From: CAWGJF01 sp963822905
GTDB lineage: Bacteria > Bacteroidota > Ignavibacteria > Ignavibacteriales > Ignavibacteriaceae
NCBI GenBank assembly: GCA_963822905.1
Contig: CAWGJF010000001.1
Coordinates: 744,001-808,000 of the forward strand
Direction: 5' to 3'
DNA length: 64,000 nt
Under the pieces are notes generated by a model. The model had not been told where the DNA came from. It ran no database searches and saw nothing but the letters and a program-made list of their open reading frames with translations. Numbering within the stretch: position 1 is the stretch's first letter; the number at the start of each line of letters is the position of its first letter. Of the stretch, positions 51,333 through 60,800 are shown piece after piece. The position numbers and the translations under genes were made by a program.

Positions 51333-52630
51333 AATTATTAAAAGAAAATAGCAAACAGTATTTGCCGTTCCTGAATTCTCTTGAACAATTGGAAAAATCA
51401 GGTAACGGGAAATATCATTTAAAAGTTGGGAAAAACATTCCATCTGTCTTAAATAGTGTAAATGTACTTTCCGGGGGAAGTATAAATATAGATTTGTTGA
51501 GCTTTTCGGAAAAACTCAATAAAGACAATGAACAACAAAAAGTGATCAACACTTTTGCTTCTGAAGTTAAAAAACTTTCCTTCTTTTTTAATCCCGAAAT
51601 CTTTTTGATGGATGAAAAAAATAATTTGTTTATTCCTCTGAATAAAAATTGCGATGAAAAGTTAACAAGGTTTGCGAATAATAACTTGCAGAATGGTATT
51701 GCAGAATGGATTGCTGAAAATGGTGATCATAAAATCATTCCATGGAATGAAAAAGTATCAGATAAGTATAATGAAAACTATTGTTTACTTGTCCCGGTTT
51801 TTACTGAAAATAAATTTACCGGGTTATTTATATCTTCAACTCAGTTCAAATATTTAAGCAAAGATTCTTTTGAGTATAAAATACTTAAAACATTTCTTAA
51901 CCTGACAGTTTCCAGGATAGAGTCTCTTCGTCTGCGAAATGAAATAAACAAGACTTATTCGGAAATACAATTATTGCAATCAAAACGTGAAAATGATTTT
52001 AAATACACTGCGGTTGGAGAATTAACTACTAAAAGCCTCCAGGAGATTGCTTCGCCTTTACAGGTAATACTTAGTTATGCCAGCCTGCTTGAAAGTGATA
52101 ATCCAGGAATGGATGAAAATGTAATCCTTATGATTAAGAAACAGGTATTCAATATTAAAGAAATACTTGAAAGACTGGGGAAGTTTACAAAAGATGAAAG
52201 CGTTAAGAGAAAAGTGCAATCGTGTTCAATCAATATTGCTGTAAATGATTTTTATAAATTGATAGAGCATTCTCTCACATCAGAACTTCAGGAATGTGTT
52301 CTTGATCTTGAAGAAAATATACCTCCAATTTTAAGCAATTATAATTCGCTTAAGCAAATTCTTATAAGTGCTTTTAGCCTTATAAATCCATTGCGTAACA
52401 GGGGTGGCGGTATAATTATTCAGACCAGGTATTCATCAGAAACAATTTTTTTGAAAATGATTTTTACAGAACTTATTGATTCACAAACCGAAGAAGAAAA
52501 AAAGATGGGGTTAAAAATTCTGGATAATCTTATGTCAAAACATGAAGGCGAGTTTAAGTTTGATTCAAATACGGGGATAGGGACAACATTAGTATTTACA
52601 TTTCCATTGAAAAGGAAAAACAGAGTATGA
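51329..52630 (+). CDS. GAF plus degenerate histidine-kinase protein (no phospho-His)
   Basis: The 433-residue product starts at a TTG overlapping the previous stop. Residues about 60-200 look like a GAF domain. Then comes a HisKA-like helix ELTTKSLQEIASPLQVILSY, where the phosphorylated His of HE(I)xxPL is Gln at residue 238. The ATPase-like end keeps the fold (GIIIQTR, GIGTTLVFTFPL) but lacks a clear N-box and the DxGxG motif. It should therefore be a pseudokinase that binds proteins instead of transferring phosphate. It is in frame, intact and embedded in a flagellar operon. Confidence 0.75.
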   Translation: MKLLKENSKQYLPFLNSLEQLEKSGNGKYHLKVGKNIPSVLNSVNVLSGGSINIDLLSFSEKLNKDNEQQKVINTFASEVKKLSFFFNPEIFLMDEKNNLFIPLNKNCDEKLTRFANNNLQNGIAEWIAENGDHKIIPWNEKVSDKYNENYCLLVPVFTENKFTGLFISSTQFKYLSKDSFEYKILKTFLNLTVSRIESLRLRNEINKTYSEIQLLQSKRENDFKYTAVGELTTKSLQEIASPLQVILSYASLLESDNPGMDENVILMIKKQVFNIKEILERLGKFTKDESVKRKVQSCSINIAVNDFYKLIEHSLTSELQECVLDLEENIPPILSNYNSLKQILISAFSLINPLRNRGGGIIIQTRYSSETIFLKMIFTELIDSQTEEEKKMGLKILDNLMSKHEGEFKFDSNTGIGTTLVFTFPLKRKNRV

Positions 52631-53070
52631 AAGTCTTACTTGGAATAGGAATACTCATTCTTTTAAAGATTGTTGCATTTCAAAGCTCTGTTATGAATTT
52701 ATTAAGTGGAAGCAGCACGGATTCACTTTCAAATAATGCATCTTTCCAATTGTCTGATTTTGATTTTACAATTATTAATATTTTCGTCGGTCTGACTATT
52801 GTAACTGTAATTTTTAATTGGCTACGAAAAAAAATGAAGAGGCAACGTACTCCAATTTCTTCTTTGAAAGCTAATATTGCATTACTCAGGAAAGAAAAAA
52901 TTCTTGTCCCACAAAATGGTGAGTTGAAAAAGAAAAGAAGAAATCTTGTAAGTAAAACAAAATCATTAGGTCATTCAAGTTCTCATAGTATTCCTGGTAA
53001 AGCAAGAAAATTAGGTGTACCGTCAGGCGAATTAATTTTAGCAGCAAAAATTCAAAATGGTTTGAAATAG
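52627..53070 (+). CDS. DUF2802-like membrane-anchored protein
   Basis: The 147-residue product has an N-terminal hydrophobic segment (VLLGIGILILLKIVAF), a second one (INIFVGLTIVTVIF), a basic region (RKKMKRQR) and a C-terminal ARKLGVPSGELILAAKIQ. The last piece resembles the helix-turn-helix-like end (AxxLGxxxGEVELALKL) of DUF2802/DUF6115 proteins encoded near flagellar genes. It overlaps the pseudokinase by four bases and precedes flgF by 12 bases. Its function is unknown. Confidence 0.55.
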   Translation: MKVLLGIGILILLKIVAFQSSVMNLLSGSSTDSLSNNASFQLSDFDFTIINIFVGLTIVTVIFNWLRKKMKRQRTPISSLKANIALLRKEKILVPQNGELKKKRRNLVSKTKSLGHSSSHSIPGKARKLGVPSGELILAAKIQNGLK

Positions 53071-53082
53071 GTAAATAATTAT

Positions 53083-53784
53083 ATGATAAAAGGAATATTT
53101 CAATCAGCCAAAAGTTTGCAAGCCAGCAATAAGAATATGGAAAAAGTTGCCAATAATCTTGCAAATATCAATACAACAGGATACAAACGTGAAGGGATGT
53201 TTTCTGAAATTCTCTCGTCAATGACTGGACCAAAAATCCGGAGTGTAGTTGACACATCCCAGGGAGAGCTCTATACGACTTCCAATCCACTTGATATGGC
53301 AATAAATGGAGAAGGATTATTCGTACTTCAATCAGATAAAGGATATGAATTTACAAGAGACGGAAGTTTCAGAATTTCTGATGAAGGGTTTCTTGTTAAT
53401 GAAGAAGGAAAAAAAGTAATTGGAAAAAATGGCCAGATTGATTTATCATCATCACTTAATGGAGAAAATAATAAAATAACAGTTTCAAGAAATGGTGAAA
53501 TACAAATTAACGATACACCGGTTAGTGAATTGCTGGTTGTAAAGATTGATGATTTCGAAAAAAGAAAAACCGGGCTGAACTTTGATGCAACCGAGAATAT
53601 AATGGATTTTGTTCAGCAGGATAAGTATGAAGTCCTCCAGGGATATTTAGAAGAATCAAATGTTAATCCAATGCTTGAAATGGAAAACATGATCAATATT
53701 TCTAAAGACTACGAATCTGCATATAAAATGATAACGTACCTGGATGGATCGCTCGAAAAAGCAAATGAAATTGGAAAAATATAA
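53083..53784 (+). CDS. flgF: FlgF, proximal/distal rod protein
   Basis: The 233-residue product starts with a rod helix (NNLANINTTGYKREGMFSE) and has the hook/rod core NPLDMAINGEGLFVLQSDKG followed by FTRDGSFRISDEGFLV, then a C-terminal YLEESNVNPMLEMENMI helix. Its length and its place before flgG fit FlgF. Confidence 0.92.
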   Translation: MIKGIFQSAKSLQASNKNMEKVANNLANINTTGYKREGMFSEILSSMTGPKIRSVVDTSQGELYTTSNPLDMAINGEGLFVLQSDKGYEFTRDGSFRISDEGFLVNEEGKKVIGKNGQIDLSSSLNGENNKITVSRNGEIQINDTPVSELLVVKIDDFEKRKTGLNFDATENIMDFVQQDKYEVLQGYLEESNVNPMLEMENMINISKDYESAYKMITYLDGSLEKANEIGKI

Positions 53785-53793
53785 GAGGTTATT

Positions 53794-54591
53794 ATGAGTA
53801 ATAGATCATTAAGAACAGCTGCTTCAGGGATGTATGCCCAACAGATTAATATTGAGGTTATATCCAACAATATGGCAAACATGAACACAACAGCTTTTAA
53901 GAAAAACAAAGCTGAATTCCAGGACCTTATGTACCAGGAGGTTATGGTAAACCCGGTTAACTCCCAGACACAAGGTATTAAAAATACCGGGACAGGAACA
54001 ATCCAGGTTGGTAATGGTGTTAAACCTTCCTCAACGCAAAAATTATTTTTGCAAGGGGACTTAACACCAACAGAAAACCCACTTGATATTGGAATACAGG
54101 GTGAAGGGTTTTTCCAGGTAATGAAACCGGATGGGACATTTGCTTACACCAGGGATGGTTCTTTCAAATTAAATGCAGATGGAAGTTTGGTTACAAACAG
54201 TGGTTATTTGCTCGATCCTGAAATTAGTCTTGATGAAAATTCAGTTGGAGTGATTATTTCCCGTGACGGCACAGTTGAACTTGCACAGGCAAATGGTGAT
54301 AAAGTTCCGGTTGGGAATGTTGAGCTAGTCAGGTTTCTAAACCCGGGAGGTTTAAGGGCATTGGGAGATAATCTTTACGCTGAAACTGAAGAAAGTGGCA
54401 GACCAATAATTGGTACTCCCGGTGTTGATAATTTTGGTGAAGTTCACCAGGGATATCTTGAATCTTCAAACGTTGATGTTGTTGAAGAAATGATTGCGAT
54501 GATTACTGCTCAGCGTGCTTATGAAATTAATAGTAAGACAGTTAAAACTGTCGAAGATATGATGTCGATGGCTAACAATCTTAAGAGATAA
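53794..54591 (+). CDS. flgG: FlgG, distal rod protein
   Basis: The 265-residue product begins NRSLRTAASGMYAQQINIEV, then ISNNMANMNTTAFKKNKAEF and QDLMYQE, which is specific to FlgG. It ends with GYLESSNVDVVEEMIAMITA and QRAYEINSKTVKT. It forms the straight drive shaft through the P- and L-rings. A normal ribosome site (AAGAGG) lies before the ATG. Confidence 0.96.
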   Translation: MSNRSLRTAASGMYAQQINIEVISNNMANMNTTAFKKNKAEFQDLMYQEVMVNPVNSQTQGIKNTGTGTIQVGNGVKPSSTQKLFLQGDLTPTENPLDIGIQGEGFFQVMKPDGTFAYTRDGSFKLNADGSLVTNSGYLLDPEISLDENSVGVIISRDGTVELAQANGDKVPVGNVELVRFLNPGGLRALGDNLYAETEESGRPIIGTPGVDNFGEVHQGYLESSNVDVVEEMIAMITAQRAYEINSKTVKTVEDMMSMANNLKR

Positions 54592-54599
54592 TTAAACAG

Positions 54600-55238
54600 A
54601 TGAAGTTAATTCTTTTCATATTGTTTTCATCACAACTGTTTGCTCAATCATTTGAGCAAGACGTGTTGAATTATCTTTACAAAAGATATTCAGAATTTGA
54701 AAAGATTGAAATAGAACCACAGAAAAAAACAGATAAAACTGATAAACTAAGGATTGATGAAAATAGAGAATTAAACTTAGGAAAAGGTTTTATTCTTATT
54801 CCGGTTTTTATAGAAAACGGAAACAGCAAAAAACAATCATTTATAACTTATAAAATACATCTCTATAAAAAAGTTTTAATTACCACTGAAGATACCCGGA
54901 GCCAGGTAGCACTATCACAAAATCTTTTCAACATGCAGCTTGTTGAGGTAACTTCACTAAATGGAACTCCTTTTGTAAACTCAAATGAGATAACAAGTTA
55001 CAGGACTAAATCATTTTTGCGCGAAGGGGAAATTCTGCTAAAAGAGAAAATTGAATTAATCCCTATGATAAATACCGGCGATAAAATTTTAGCGGAGGTA
55101 AAATTTGGAAATGTTATTGTCACAACTGATGCATTCGCCAGGCAAAGTGGTAACGAGGGTGATGTAATCAGGATTATTTCAAATAATAAAATTTTAAATG
55201 CAAAAGTTATTGATCACAACAAAGTAATTGTAGAGTGA
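54600..55238 (+). CDS. flgA: FlgA, P-ring chaperone
   Basis: The 212-residue product has a signal peptide (LILFILFSSQLFAQ) and a C-terminal SAF-type FlgA region with FLREGEILLKEKIELIPMIN, GDKILAEVKFGNVIV and NEGDVIRIISNNKILNAKVI. In the periplasm FlgA aids P-ring (FlgI) assembly. It lies in the classic flgG-flgA-flgH-flgI order. Confidence 0.87.
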   Translation: MKLILFILFSSQLFAQSFEQDVLNYLYKRYSEFEKIEIEPQKKTDKTDKLRIDENRELNLGKGFILIPVFIENGNSKKQSFITYKIHLYKKVLITTEDTRSQVALSQNLFNMQLVEVTSLNGTPFVNSNEITSYRTKSFLREGEILLKEKIELIPMINTGDKILAEVKFGNVIVTTDAFARQSGNEGDVIRIISNNKILNAKVIDHNKVIVE

Positions 55239-55241
55239 AAA

Positions 55242-55811
55242 ATGAAAAAAGTAATTCTATTTATTTTAATTTTTATTGGGATGATTTATTCACAGGACAT
55301 GCGAAAGAATGCTTTTGTTTCCTTATTCTCGGATCAGAAAGCTGCATACATCGGTGATGCAATTACAATCATAGTTACAGAGTCATCACTTGCGACAAAC
55401 AAAGCAGAAACAAACAGCGGGAAAAAGAGTGATCTTGGATTTAATTTATCCGGAGAAGTTAACAGCAAAGCGCTTCCAAACGTTGATGTCGGAATTAATT
55501 CAAACAATGATTTTAATGGTTCCGGTGCTACCAGGTCTTCCGGAATTATACAAACAAAAATTAGTGCAACAATCGATTCAGTCCTTGCAAACGGCAATCT
55601 GCTTATAAGAGGAAGTAAAAAAATAACCATAAACGGTGAAGAACAAGTAATAAAAATAAGAGGAATTGTACGAACGACAGACGTTCGTCCTGACAATTCA
55701 GTTTTATCATATAATATATCTGATGCTGAGATAAGTTTTGAAGGCAGCGGGTTGATTAACGATGCGCAGTCTCCCGGATGGTTAACAAAATTTTTCCACT
55801 GGATTTTTTAA
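55242..55811 (+). CDS. flgH: FlgH, L-ring protein without lipobox
   Basis: The 189-residue product has a signal peptide (VILFILIFIGMIYSQ) and the FlgH core: LFSDQKAAYIGDAITIIVTE, then SSLATNKAE, ISATIDSVLANGNLLIRGSK and EEQVIKIRGIVRTTDVRPDN. E. coli FlgH is a lipoprotein, but here no Cys follows the signal peptide, so this one is not lipid-anchored in that way. It forms the outer-membrane bushing. Confidence 0.92.
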   Translation: MKKVILFILIFIGMIYSQDMRKNAFVSLFSDQKAAYIGDAITIIVTESSLATNKAETNSGKKSDLGFNLSGEVNSKALPNVDVGINSNNDFNGSGATRSSGIIQTKISATIDSVLANGNLLIRGSKKITINGEEQVIKIRGIVRTTDVRPDNSVLSYNISDAEISFEGSGLINDAQSPGWLTKFFHWIF

Positions 55812-55819
55812 GGCTGGTT

Positions 55820-56914
55820 ATGAAATCATTTAAATACATTTTAACAATTTTATTTTTTGTTTCAATTCTAATATTTCCACAAAGAATAAAAGATATTGCA
55901 ACAATTAGTGGTGATAATTCAGAACAATTAATTGGTTATGGATTGGTCGTAGGACTCGCAGGTACAGGGGATAGTTACAGAACAGAATTTACGATGCAGT
56001 CCATAACCAGTATGTTAAAAAGATTTGGAATTACTGTTCCTCAAAATGATGTCCGCACACGTAATGCTGCAGCTGTTATGGTAACGAGTAATTTGAATTC
56101 AAATTATAAACCTGGAGCCGAATTTGACGTTACAGTTTCTTCACTTGGCGATGCATCAAGCTTATTAGGTGGGATATTACTGATGACTCCGCTTTCAGGA
56201 ATCTCAGGAGAAGTATTTGCATTTGCTCAAGGGCCAGTTTCAATCGGTGGCTATGATTTTAACACTCCAACTGGAAACAGGATAATCAAAAACCATTCTC
56301 TAACCGGCAGGGTACCGCAAGGAGGAATTTTAAAAAACTCACCTTTGTCAAAACCTCTTGATAAACAAGAATTCAGTATTTATTTAAAACTTCCGGACCT
56401 TACAACATCAAATAATATTACAAATAAAATTAATTCAGCTTTTGGCGATAACACCGCAACATCAATTGATGCTTCGGAAGTGAAAGTAAAAGTACCTGGT
56501 GACAGGCAGGGAAACATAGTTGGATTTTTAGCAGAGCTTGAAGCGCTTACAGTTGAAACAGATTACATTGCCAAGGTGGTTTTGAATGAACGAACCGGAA
56601 CCGTGGTTGCTGGTACAAATGTATTGATCAAGCCAGTTTCAATTACTCACGGAAGTTTAAATATTACAATCAGAAATTATCCAATAGTATCGCAGCCCGG
56701 GGCATTTTCAAACGGTACAACTGCTGTTGTGGATAACATGATTCCTTATGCATCACAGGATTCGACAAACACAATTGCAATCCAGGGTGCATCAAATGTT
56801 CAGGAAGTTGCAGCAGCACTTAATTCATTAAAAGTTTCGCCGAAAGAAATCATAGCAATTTTCCAGGCTTTAAAAGAAGCAGGAGCTTTAATAGCAGAAT
56901 TAGTAATAATCTGA
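55820..56914 (+). CDS. flgI: FlgI, P-ring protein
   Basis: From ATG 55820 the 364-residue product has a signal peptide (YILTILFFVSILIFP), then RIKDIATISGDNSEQLIGYG and LVVGLAGTGDSYRTEFTMQS, both FlgI hallmarks, with ILLMTPLSGISGEVFAFAQG and NERTGTVVAGTNVLIKPVSI. The earlier start at 55778 would overlap flgH and disrupt the signal peptide. It forms the periplasmic bushing in the peptidoglycan layer. Confidence 0.95.
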   Translation: MKSFKYILTILFFVSILIFPQRIKDIATISGDNSEQLIGYGLVVGLAGTGDSYRTEFTMQSITSMLKRFGITVPQNDVRTRNAAAVMVTSNLNSNYKPGAEFDVTVSSLGDASSLLGGILLMTPLSGISGEVFAFAQGPVSIGGYDFNTPTGNRIIKNHSLTGRVPQGGILKNSPLSKPLDKQEFSIYLKLPDLTTSNNITNKINSAFGDNTATSIDASEVKVKVPGDRQGNIVGFLAELEALTVETDYIAKVVLNERTGTVVAGTNVLIKPVSITHGSLNITIRNYPIVSQPGAFSNGTTAVVDNMIPYASQDSTNTIAIQGASNVQEVAAALNSLKVSPKEIIAIFQALKEAGALIAELVII

Positions 56915-56917
56915 TTT

Positions 56918-57745
56918 ATGGAAGCAATTGATATTAAAATAACGAATCCGCAAAAACATTTTTCTTCGACTTCTGAAATAAATCGTTATTCGGATTCTGA
57001 AAAGAAAAAACTTGCCGAAGCTTCAAAACAATTTGAAAGTCTTCTTACTTCCATGATGTTGAAAAGTATGAACCAAACGACAGAAGGAATGTTTGGAGAA
57101 AATAGTTTTGGCGGAGATTTTTTTGATTCGATTTTCCAGTTTGAAATTGCTTCGAAAATGTCTCAGGGAAAAAATCTGGGAATAGCAGAATCTATTTATC
57201 AAAAAATGACAGGTGAGAAATTTTCCCCCGAATTTTCAAAACCAAAAGTCGAATCAACAAGGCCAAAAGAAAATATCAAACTAAATAATGTTGGGACAAA
57301 GTTTCCAGCACTTAAACCATCGCTTAATTCTTTAGATAGGTTAAACGGGTTTGATTCTATAATAAACGAAGCATCAGAAAAATATTCTGTAGATAAAAAC
57401 CTGATAAAATCGGTTATCCTGGCTGAATCATCAGGCAAAGAAAATGCCCTTTCCAAGGCAAATGCGAAAGGATTGATGCAATTAATCGATTCAACAGCAG
57501 ATTCTCTGGGAGTTCAGAATGTCTGGGATCCCAAGGAAAATATCTTTGGCGGGACTAAATATTTGTCCCAACTTCTTCGAAAATATAATGGGGATACCAA
57601 ACTTGCTTTGGCAGGTTACAATGCCGGGCCGGGAAATGTGGATAAATATAACGGGATTCCACCTTTTGATGAGACGAAAACATATGTTGCGAGAGTTACC
57701 AGTTACATAAAGAATTTTGAGGAACAGAATAATGAACTATTATGA
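56918..57745 (+). CDS. flgJ: FlgJ-type rod protein fused to an SLT lytic transglycosylase
   Basis: The 275-residue product has a FlgJ N-terminal rod-binding domain (LAEASKQFESLLTSMMLKSM, with FGGDFFDSIFQFEIA) and a C-terminal SLT domain with catalytic Glu in VILAESSGKENALSKANAKG, then LMQLIDSTADSLGV and LALAGYNAGPGNVDKYNGIP. E. coli FlgJ has a glucosaminidase-type domain instead. The enzyme should open the peptidoglycan for the rod. It overlaps flgN by 14 bases. Confidence 0.9.
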   Translation: MEAIDIKITNPQKHFSSTSEINRYSDSEKKKLAEASKQFESLLTSMMLKSMNQTTEGMFGENSFGGDFFDSIFQFEIASKMSQGKNLGIAESIYQKMTGEKFSPEFSKPKVESTRPKENIKLNNVGTKFPALKPSLNSLDRLNGFDSIINEASEKYSVDKNLIKSVILAESSGKENALSKANAKGLMQLIDSTADSLGVQNVWDPKENIFGGTKYLSQLLRKYNGDTKLALAGYNAGPGNVDKYNGIPPFDETKTYVARVTSYIKNFEEQNNELL

Positions 57746-58187
57746 AATGTTAAATTTAACCGAACAGCAATCAGCAAATCTGATTGAGCTCAATCGGATT
57801 TTGCACAGGTTTCAGAAATCATTAATCGATAATGATATCCTTGAATTTGAATCAACGATTGATGAACAAGAAAAAATTCTTAACAGGATTCGCAATGGTG
57901 AAACAAAAAGAATAAATGCAATTAAAGAATTGTTGATTCAGTATAATATTCCTGTTGATTCAGAAAGAGCGCTTGATAAGCTTGCAGAGTTAATCGCCGG
58001 GCTGGATAATGAGGTGTATCAGCAAATAATGTTTGCCAGGGAAGATTTATCCAAGAATATACAGGAAGTAGTTTTATTGAATATTCAGAACGAACACCTG
58101 ATAACTAATTCACGAATTTTCATTCGTGATCTTATTAAAAATTTATTAGGGACAAGAAAGCAAAGCTTTTTTGATAAAAAAGTATAA
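57732..58187 (+). CDS. flgN: FlgN, chaperone for FlgK and FlgL
   Basis: The 151-residue helical product reads MNYYEMLNLTEQQSANLIEL and RILHRFQKSLIDNDILEFES, then LDEQEK-type heptads and KNIQEVVLLNIQNEHLI, as in FlgN. It lies directly before flgK and flgL, its substrates. The start at 57732 is preferred to 57717. flgK begins on its last base. Confidence 0.8.
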   Translation: MNYYEMLNLTEQQSANLIELNRILHRFQKSLIDNDILEFESTIDEQEKILNRIRNGETKRINAIKELLIQYNIPVDSERALDKLAELIAGLDNEVYQQIMFAREDLSKNIQEVVLLNIQNEHLITNSRIFIRDLIKNLLGTRKQSFFDKKV

Positions 58188-59545
58188 TGGCACTAACCAA
58201 AATTTTTGACATATCAGCAAGAAGCTTAGCTGTTTACAGGAGAGCGCTGGAAGTTACGTCGCATAATATTGCGAATGCTTCAAACCCTAATTTTTCCAGG
58301 CAGCGAATTCTATTCGAAACCGAAACTTCAGATTTATCATCAGGAATAGTTTGGGGAAATGGAGTTAAAATTGCTGACGTGCTAAGAGTCAGAGATCAAC
58401 TTGTTGATGCTCATATAATCGGAACCAATCCAAAATATTCAGACAGCAACAGGCAAAGCGAACTTATAAGTAATGTTGAACAAATTTTTTCCGAACCTTC
58501 GGATCTCGGGGTTTCTAATCTTCTTACTCAGTTTTTCAATAGTTTTGATGAGCTTGCTGTAACGCCAAATTCATCCCCTCTAAGAGTAAATGTACTGAAT
58601 GCTGCAAATAATTTATCAGCAAAAGTCAGTTCCATTAATCAGTCGCTTTCAAGTTTAAAGACAGATATAAGAACTGAATTTTCACAAAAGGTTAACCAGG
58701 TAAATACACTTTTAAAACAAATTCACCAGATAAATTTTGAACAATTCTCTAACAGCTTTAGTGGTGTTTCTACCAATGATCTTTTTGATAAAAGGGATGC
58801 TTTAATTAATGAATTAAGCCAGATTGTAAATGTTAATGTTACTTATGATGAAACTAATTCAGCCGTAATTTCGATTGGCGGCGCACTAGCAGCTGACAGA
58901 ATGCACGCAGCAGAATTTGTTGTTAATGATTCCGGAAATAAATTATCACTAAAATTAAAAGATGGCGAATACCCGGTTGTATTAAACGGCGGCGAATTGA
59001 ATGCTCTCTCACAGGTTTATTCTCAAAAGATTCCATCTTATCAATCTAAGCTCGATGAAGTAATTAATAAACTTGTTGATGCTGTAAACCAAGTTCATTC
59101 AACGGGATATACGAACACCAATCCGCCTGAAACAGGGATAAACTTTTTTGAAGGATATGAAAACGGAATACTGAAAATCAACCAGGAAATTGTTTCTGAT
59201 CCGAATAAAATTGCAGCCTCTGCAGATGGTACAGAAGGGAATGGTGATATTGCATTGAGTTTAGCACAATTAACTGATGCTAAACTGATTAATGGCTCAA
59301 CTTTGTTAGAATCTTATTCATCGCTGGTTAATGGTCTTGGCAATGATAGCATGCTTCAACAAAACTATGCACAGGCAAACAGCCTGGTTCTTTCCCAACT
59401 TGAACAACAACAGGCATCACAGTCAGGTGTTTCGCTTGATGAAGAAATGACAAACGTATTAGCGTTCCAGAGATCGTATGAAGCATCTGCAAAATTGATT
59501 AAAGTAGCTGACGAAATACTTCAAACAATATTACAGATGGTGTAA
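58187..59545 (+). CDS. flgK: FlgK, hook-filament junction protein 1
   Basis: The 452-residue product begins IFDISARSLAVYRRALEVTS with HNIANASNPNFSRQRILFE, the FlgK N-terminal helix, and ends SGVSLDEEMTNVLAFQRSYE with ASAKLIKVADEILQTILQMV. The middle is variable. It joins hook and filament together with FlgL. Confidence 0.94.
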   Translation: MALTKIFDISARSLAVYRRALEVTSHNIANASNPNFSRQRILFETETSDLSSGIVWGNGVKIADVLRVRDQLVDAHIIGTNPKYSDSNRQSELISNVEQIFSEPSDLGVSNLLTQFFNSFDELAVTPNSSPLRVNVLNAANNLSAKVSSINQSLSSLKTDIRTEFSQKVNQVNTLLKQIHQINFEQFSNSFSGVSTNDLFDKRDALINELSQIVNVNVTYDETNSAVISIGGALAADRMHAAEFVVNDSGNKLSLKLKDGEYPVVLNGGELNALSQVYSQKIPSYQSKLDEVINKLVDAVNQVHSTGYTNTNPPETGINFFEGYENGILKINQEIVSDPNKIAASADGTEGNGDIALSLAQLTDAKLINGSTLLESYSSLVNGLGNDSMLQQNYAQANSLVLSQLEQQQASQSGVSLDEEMTNVLAFQRSYEASAKLIKVADEILQTILQMV

Positions 59546-59546
59546 A

Positions 59547-60800
59547 ATGAGAATCAGTGATTTAATGATTTCGAGTAATTATCTAAAAAGCTTAAATCAG
59601 ATAAAGGATAAAATTGCTACTATCAACCGACAGATAATTACTGGCCAAAAAATTGAGAAGCCTTCAGATTCTCCTTCAGGAACTTCCCGATTAATCAGAA
59701 TTGCTGATCAGCTTGGACAAACAGAAACTTTTCAGAAAAATATTCAGAACAGCCAGTCTTTTCTTGATGAAACAACTTTTGCTCTTGATTCAATTCAAAC
59801 TGAAGTACTGAACGTAATTGGCAAATTAACTGATCTTCAAAACCCGGTTAACCAGGGAAATCTTGAACTTTATGCTGATATGATTGATCACTCATTAGAG
59901 ATGATGGTTGAAACAGCGAACTCTCAATCAGATGGAAAATATATTTTTGGTGGAACAGATTATTCAAGTAAGCCCTATGTTCTTTCATCTGATGGCCAGA
60001 CTTATGAAACAGTAACTGATACTAATGGTAAGGTCAATGTCAGGTTTTCACAAAACATCACACAAAAAATAAATCTGCCAGGTTCTGAAGTTTTTGGAAA
60101 TATAGTTTCTGCAAAAGGAAACTTAGACTCAAGTGCCGCAATCGGGACAATTGAAAATAGCTCCGTTAACATTTATGATAATCTTGGTAACCAATACCAG
60201 CTTCAAACATCTTTTGAAAAAACAGCTGCAGATACTTACCAGTTAACTTATGATATAATTGACGGTGGTGGAACGTCCGTCTTTTCTTCACCACCAGCGG
60301 CAAAACAGTTGGCTTTTAATCCGGCCAGCGGTGCGCTTGTTTCAGTGGATGGTTCATCGAACTTATCATTTAATATTAGTGTACCAGCAAACAGAATTAA
60401 TTTCGATTTTAATCTTCAAACACTTTCAGAAAAAAGTTCTGCAACATCGTTAAACCTCGATGCAAATCAGGACATGAATATTTTTAATAAGTTGAAACAA
60501 ATTAGTAACAATTTACGGAACGGAATTGTACCTACTGAAGCAGAAATAGGAATAGTCGAAGATTTTAATTCGAGATTGATTGGGAAAATGTCGGAAGTAG
60601 GAAATGTGATAAATCAGATTGATACGATTGATAATATGTTAAATCAGCAAAATTACAATCTGCAGGAATTAGCAGATAACGAAAATGGAGTTGACGTTGC
60701 AAAGGCAATTGTAGATTTACAAAACCAGCAATACCTGCTCGAAGTTTCACAAAAGCTGGCTGCAACTATTTTGCCCAAATCTTTACTTGATTACTTATGA
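59547..60800 (+). CDS. flgL: FlgL, hook-filament junction protein 3, with FlgE-like insert
   Basis: The 417-residue product has flagellin-like terminal helices (SLNQIKDKIATINRQIITGQ, with KIEKPSDSPSGTSRLIRIAD) and ends QQYLLEVSQKLAATILPKSL. Residues about 185-305 contain SVNIYDNLGNQYQLQTSFEK and TAADTYQLTYDIIDGGG, which resemble FlgE D2 segments such as the KTAADTYDMTYQL of FlgE here. E. coli FlgL has 317 residues, so the extra length is this insert. The stop overlaps motA by ATGA. Confidence 0.9.
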   Translation: MRISDLMISSNYLKSLNQIKDKIATINRQIITGQKIEKPSDSPSGTSRLIRIADQLGQTETFQKNIQNSQSFLDETTFALDSIQTEVLNVIGKLTDLQNPVNQGNLELYADMIDHSLEMMVETANSQSDGKYIFGGTDYSSKPYVLSSDGQTYETVTDTNGKVNVRFSQNITQKINLPGSEVFGNIVSAKGNLDSSAAIGTIENSSVNIYDNLGNQYQLQTSFEKTAADTYQLTYDIIDGGGTSVFSSPPAAKQLAFNPASGALVSVDGSSNLSFNISVPANRINFDFNLQTLSEKSSATSLNLDANQDMNIFNKLKQISNNLRNGIVPTEAEIGIVEDFNSRLIGKMSEVGNVINQIDTIDNMLNQQNYNLQELADNENGVDVAKAIVDLQNQQYLLEVSQKLAATILPKSLLDYL

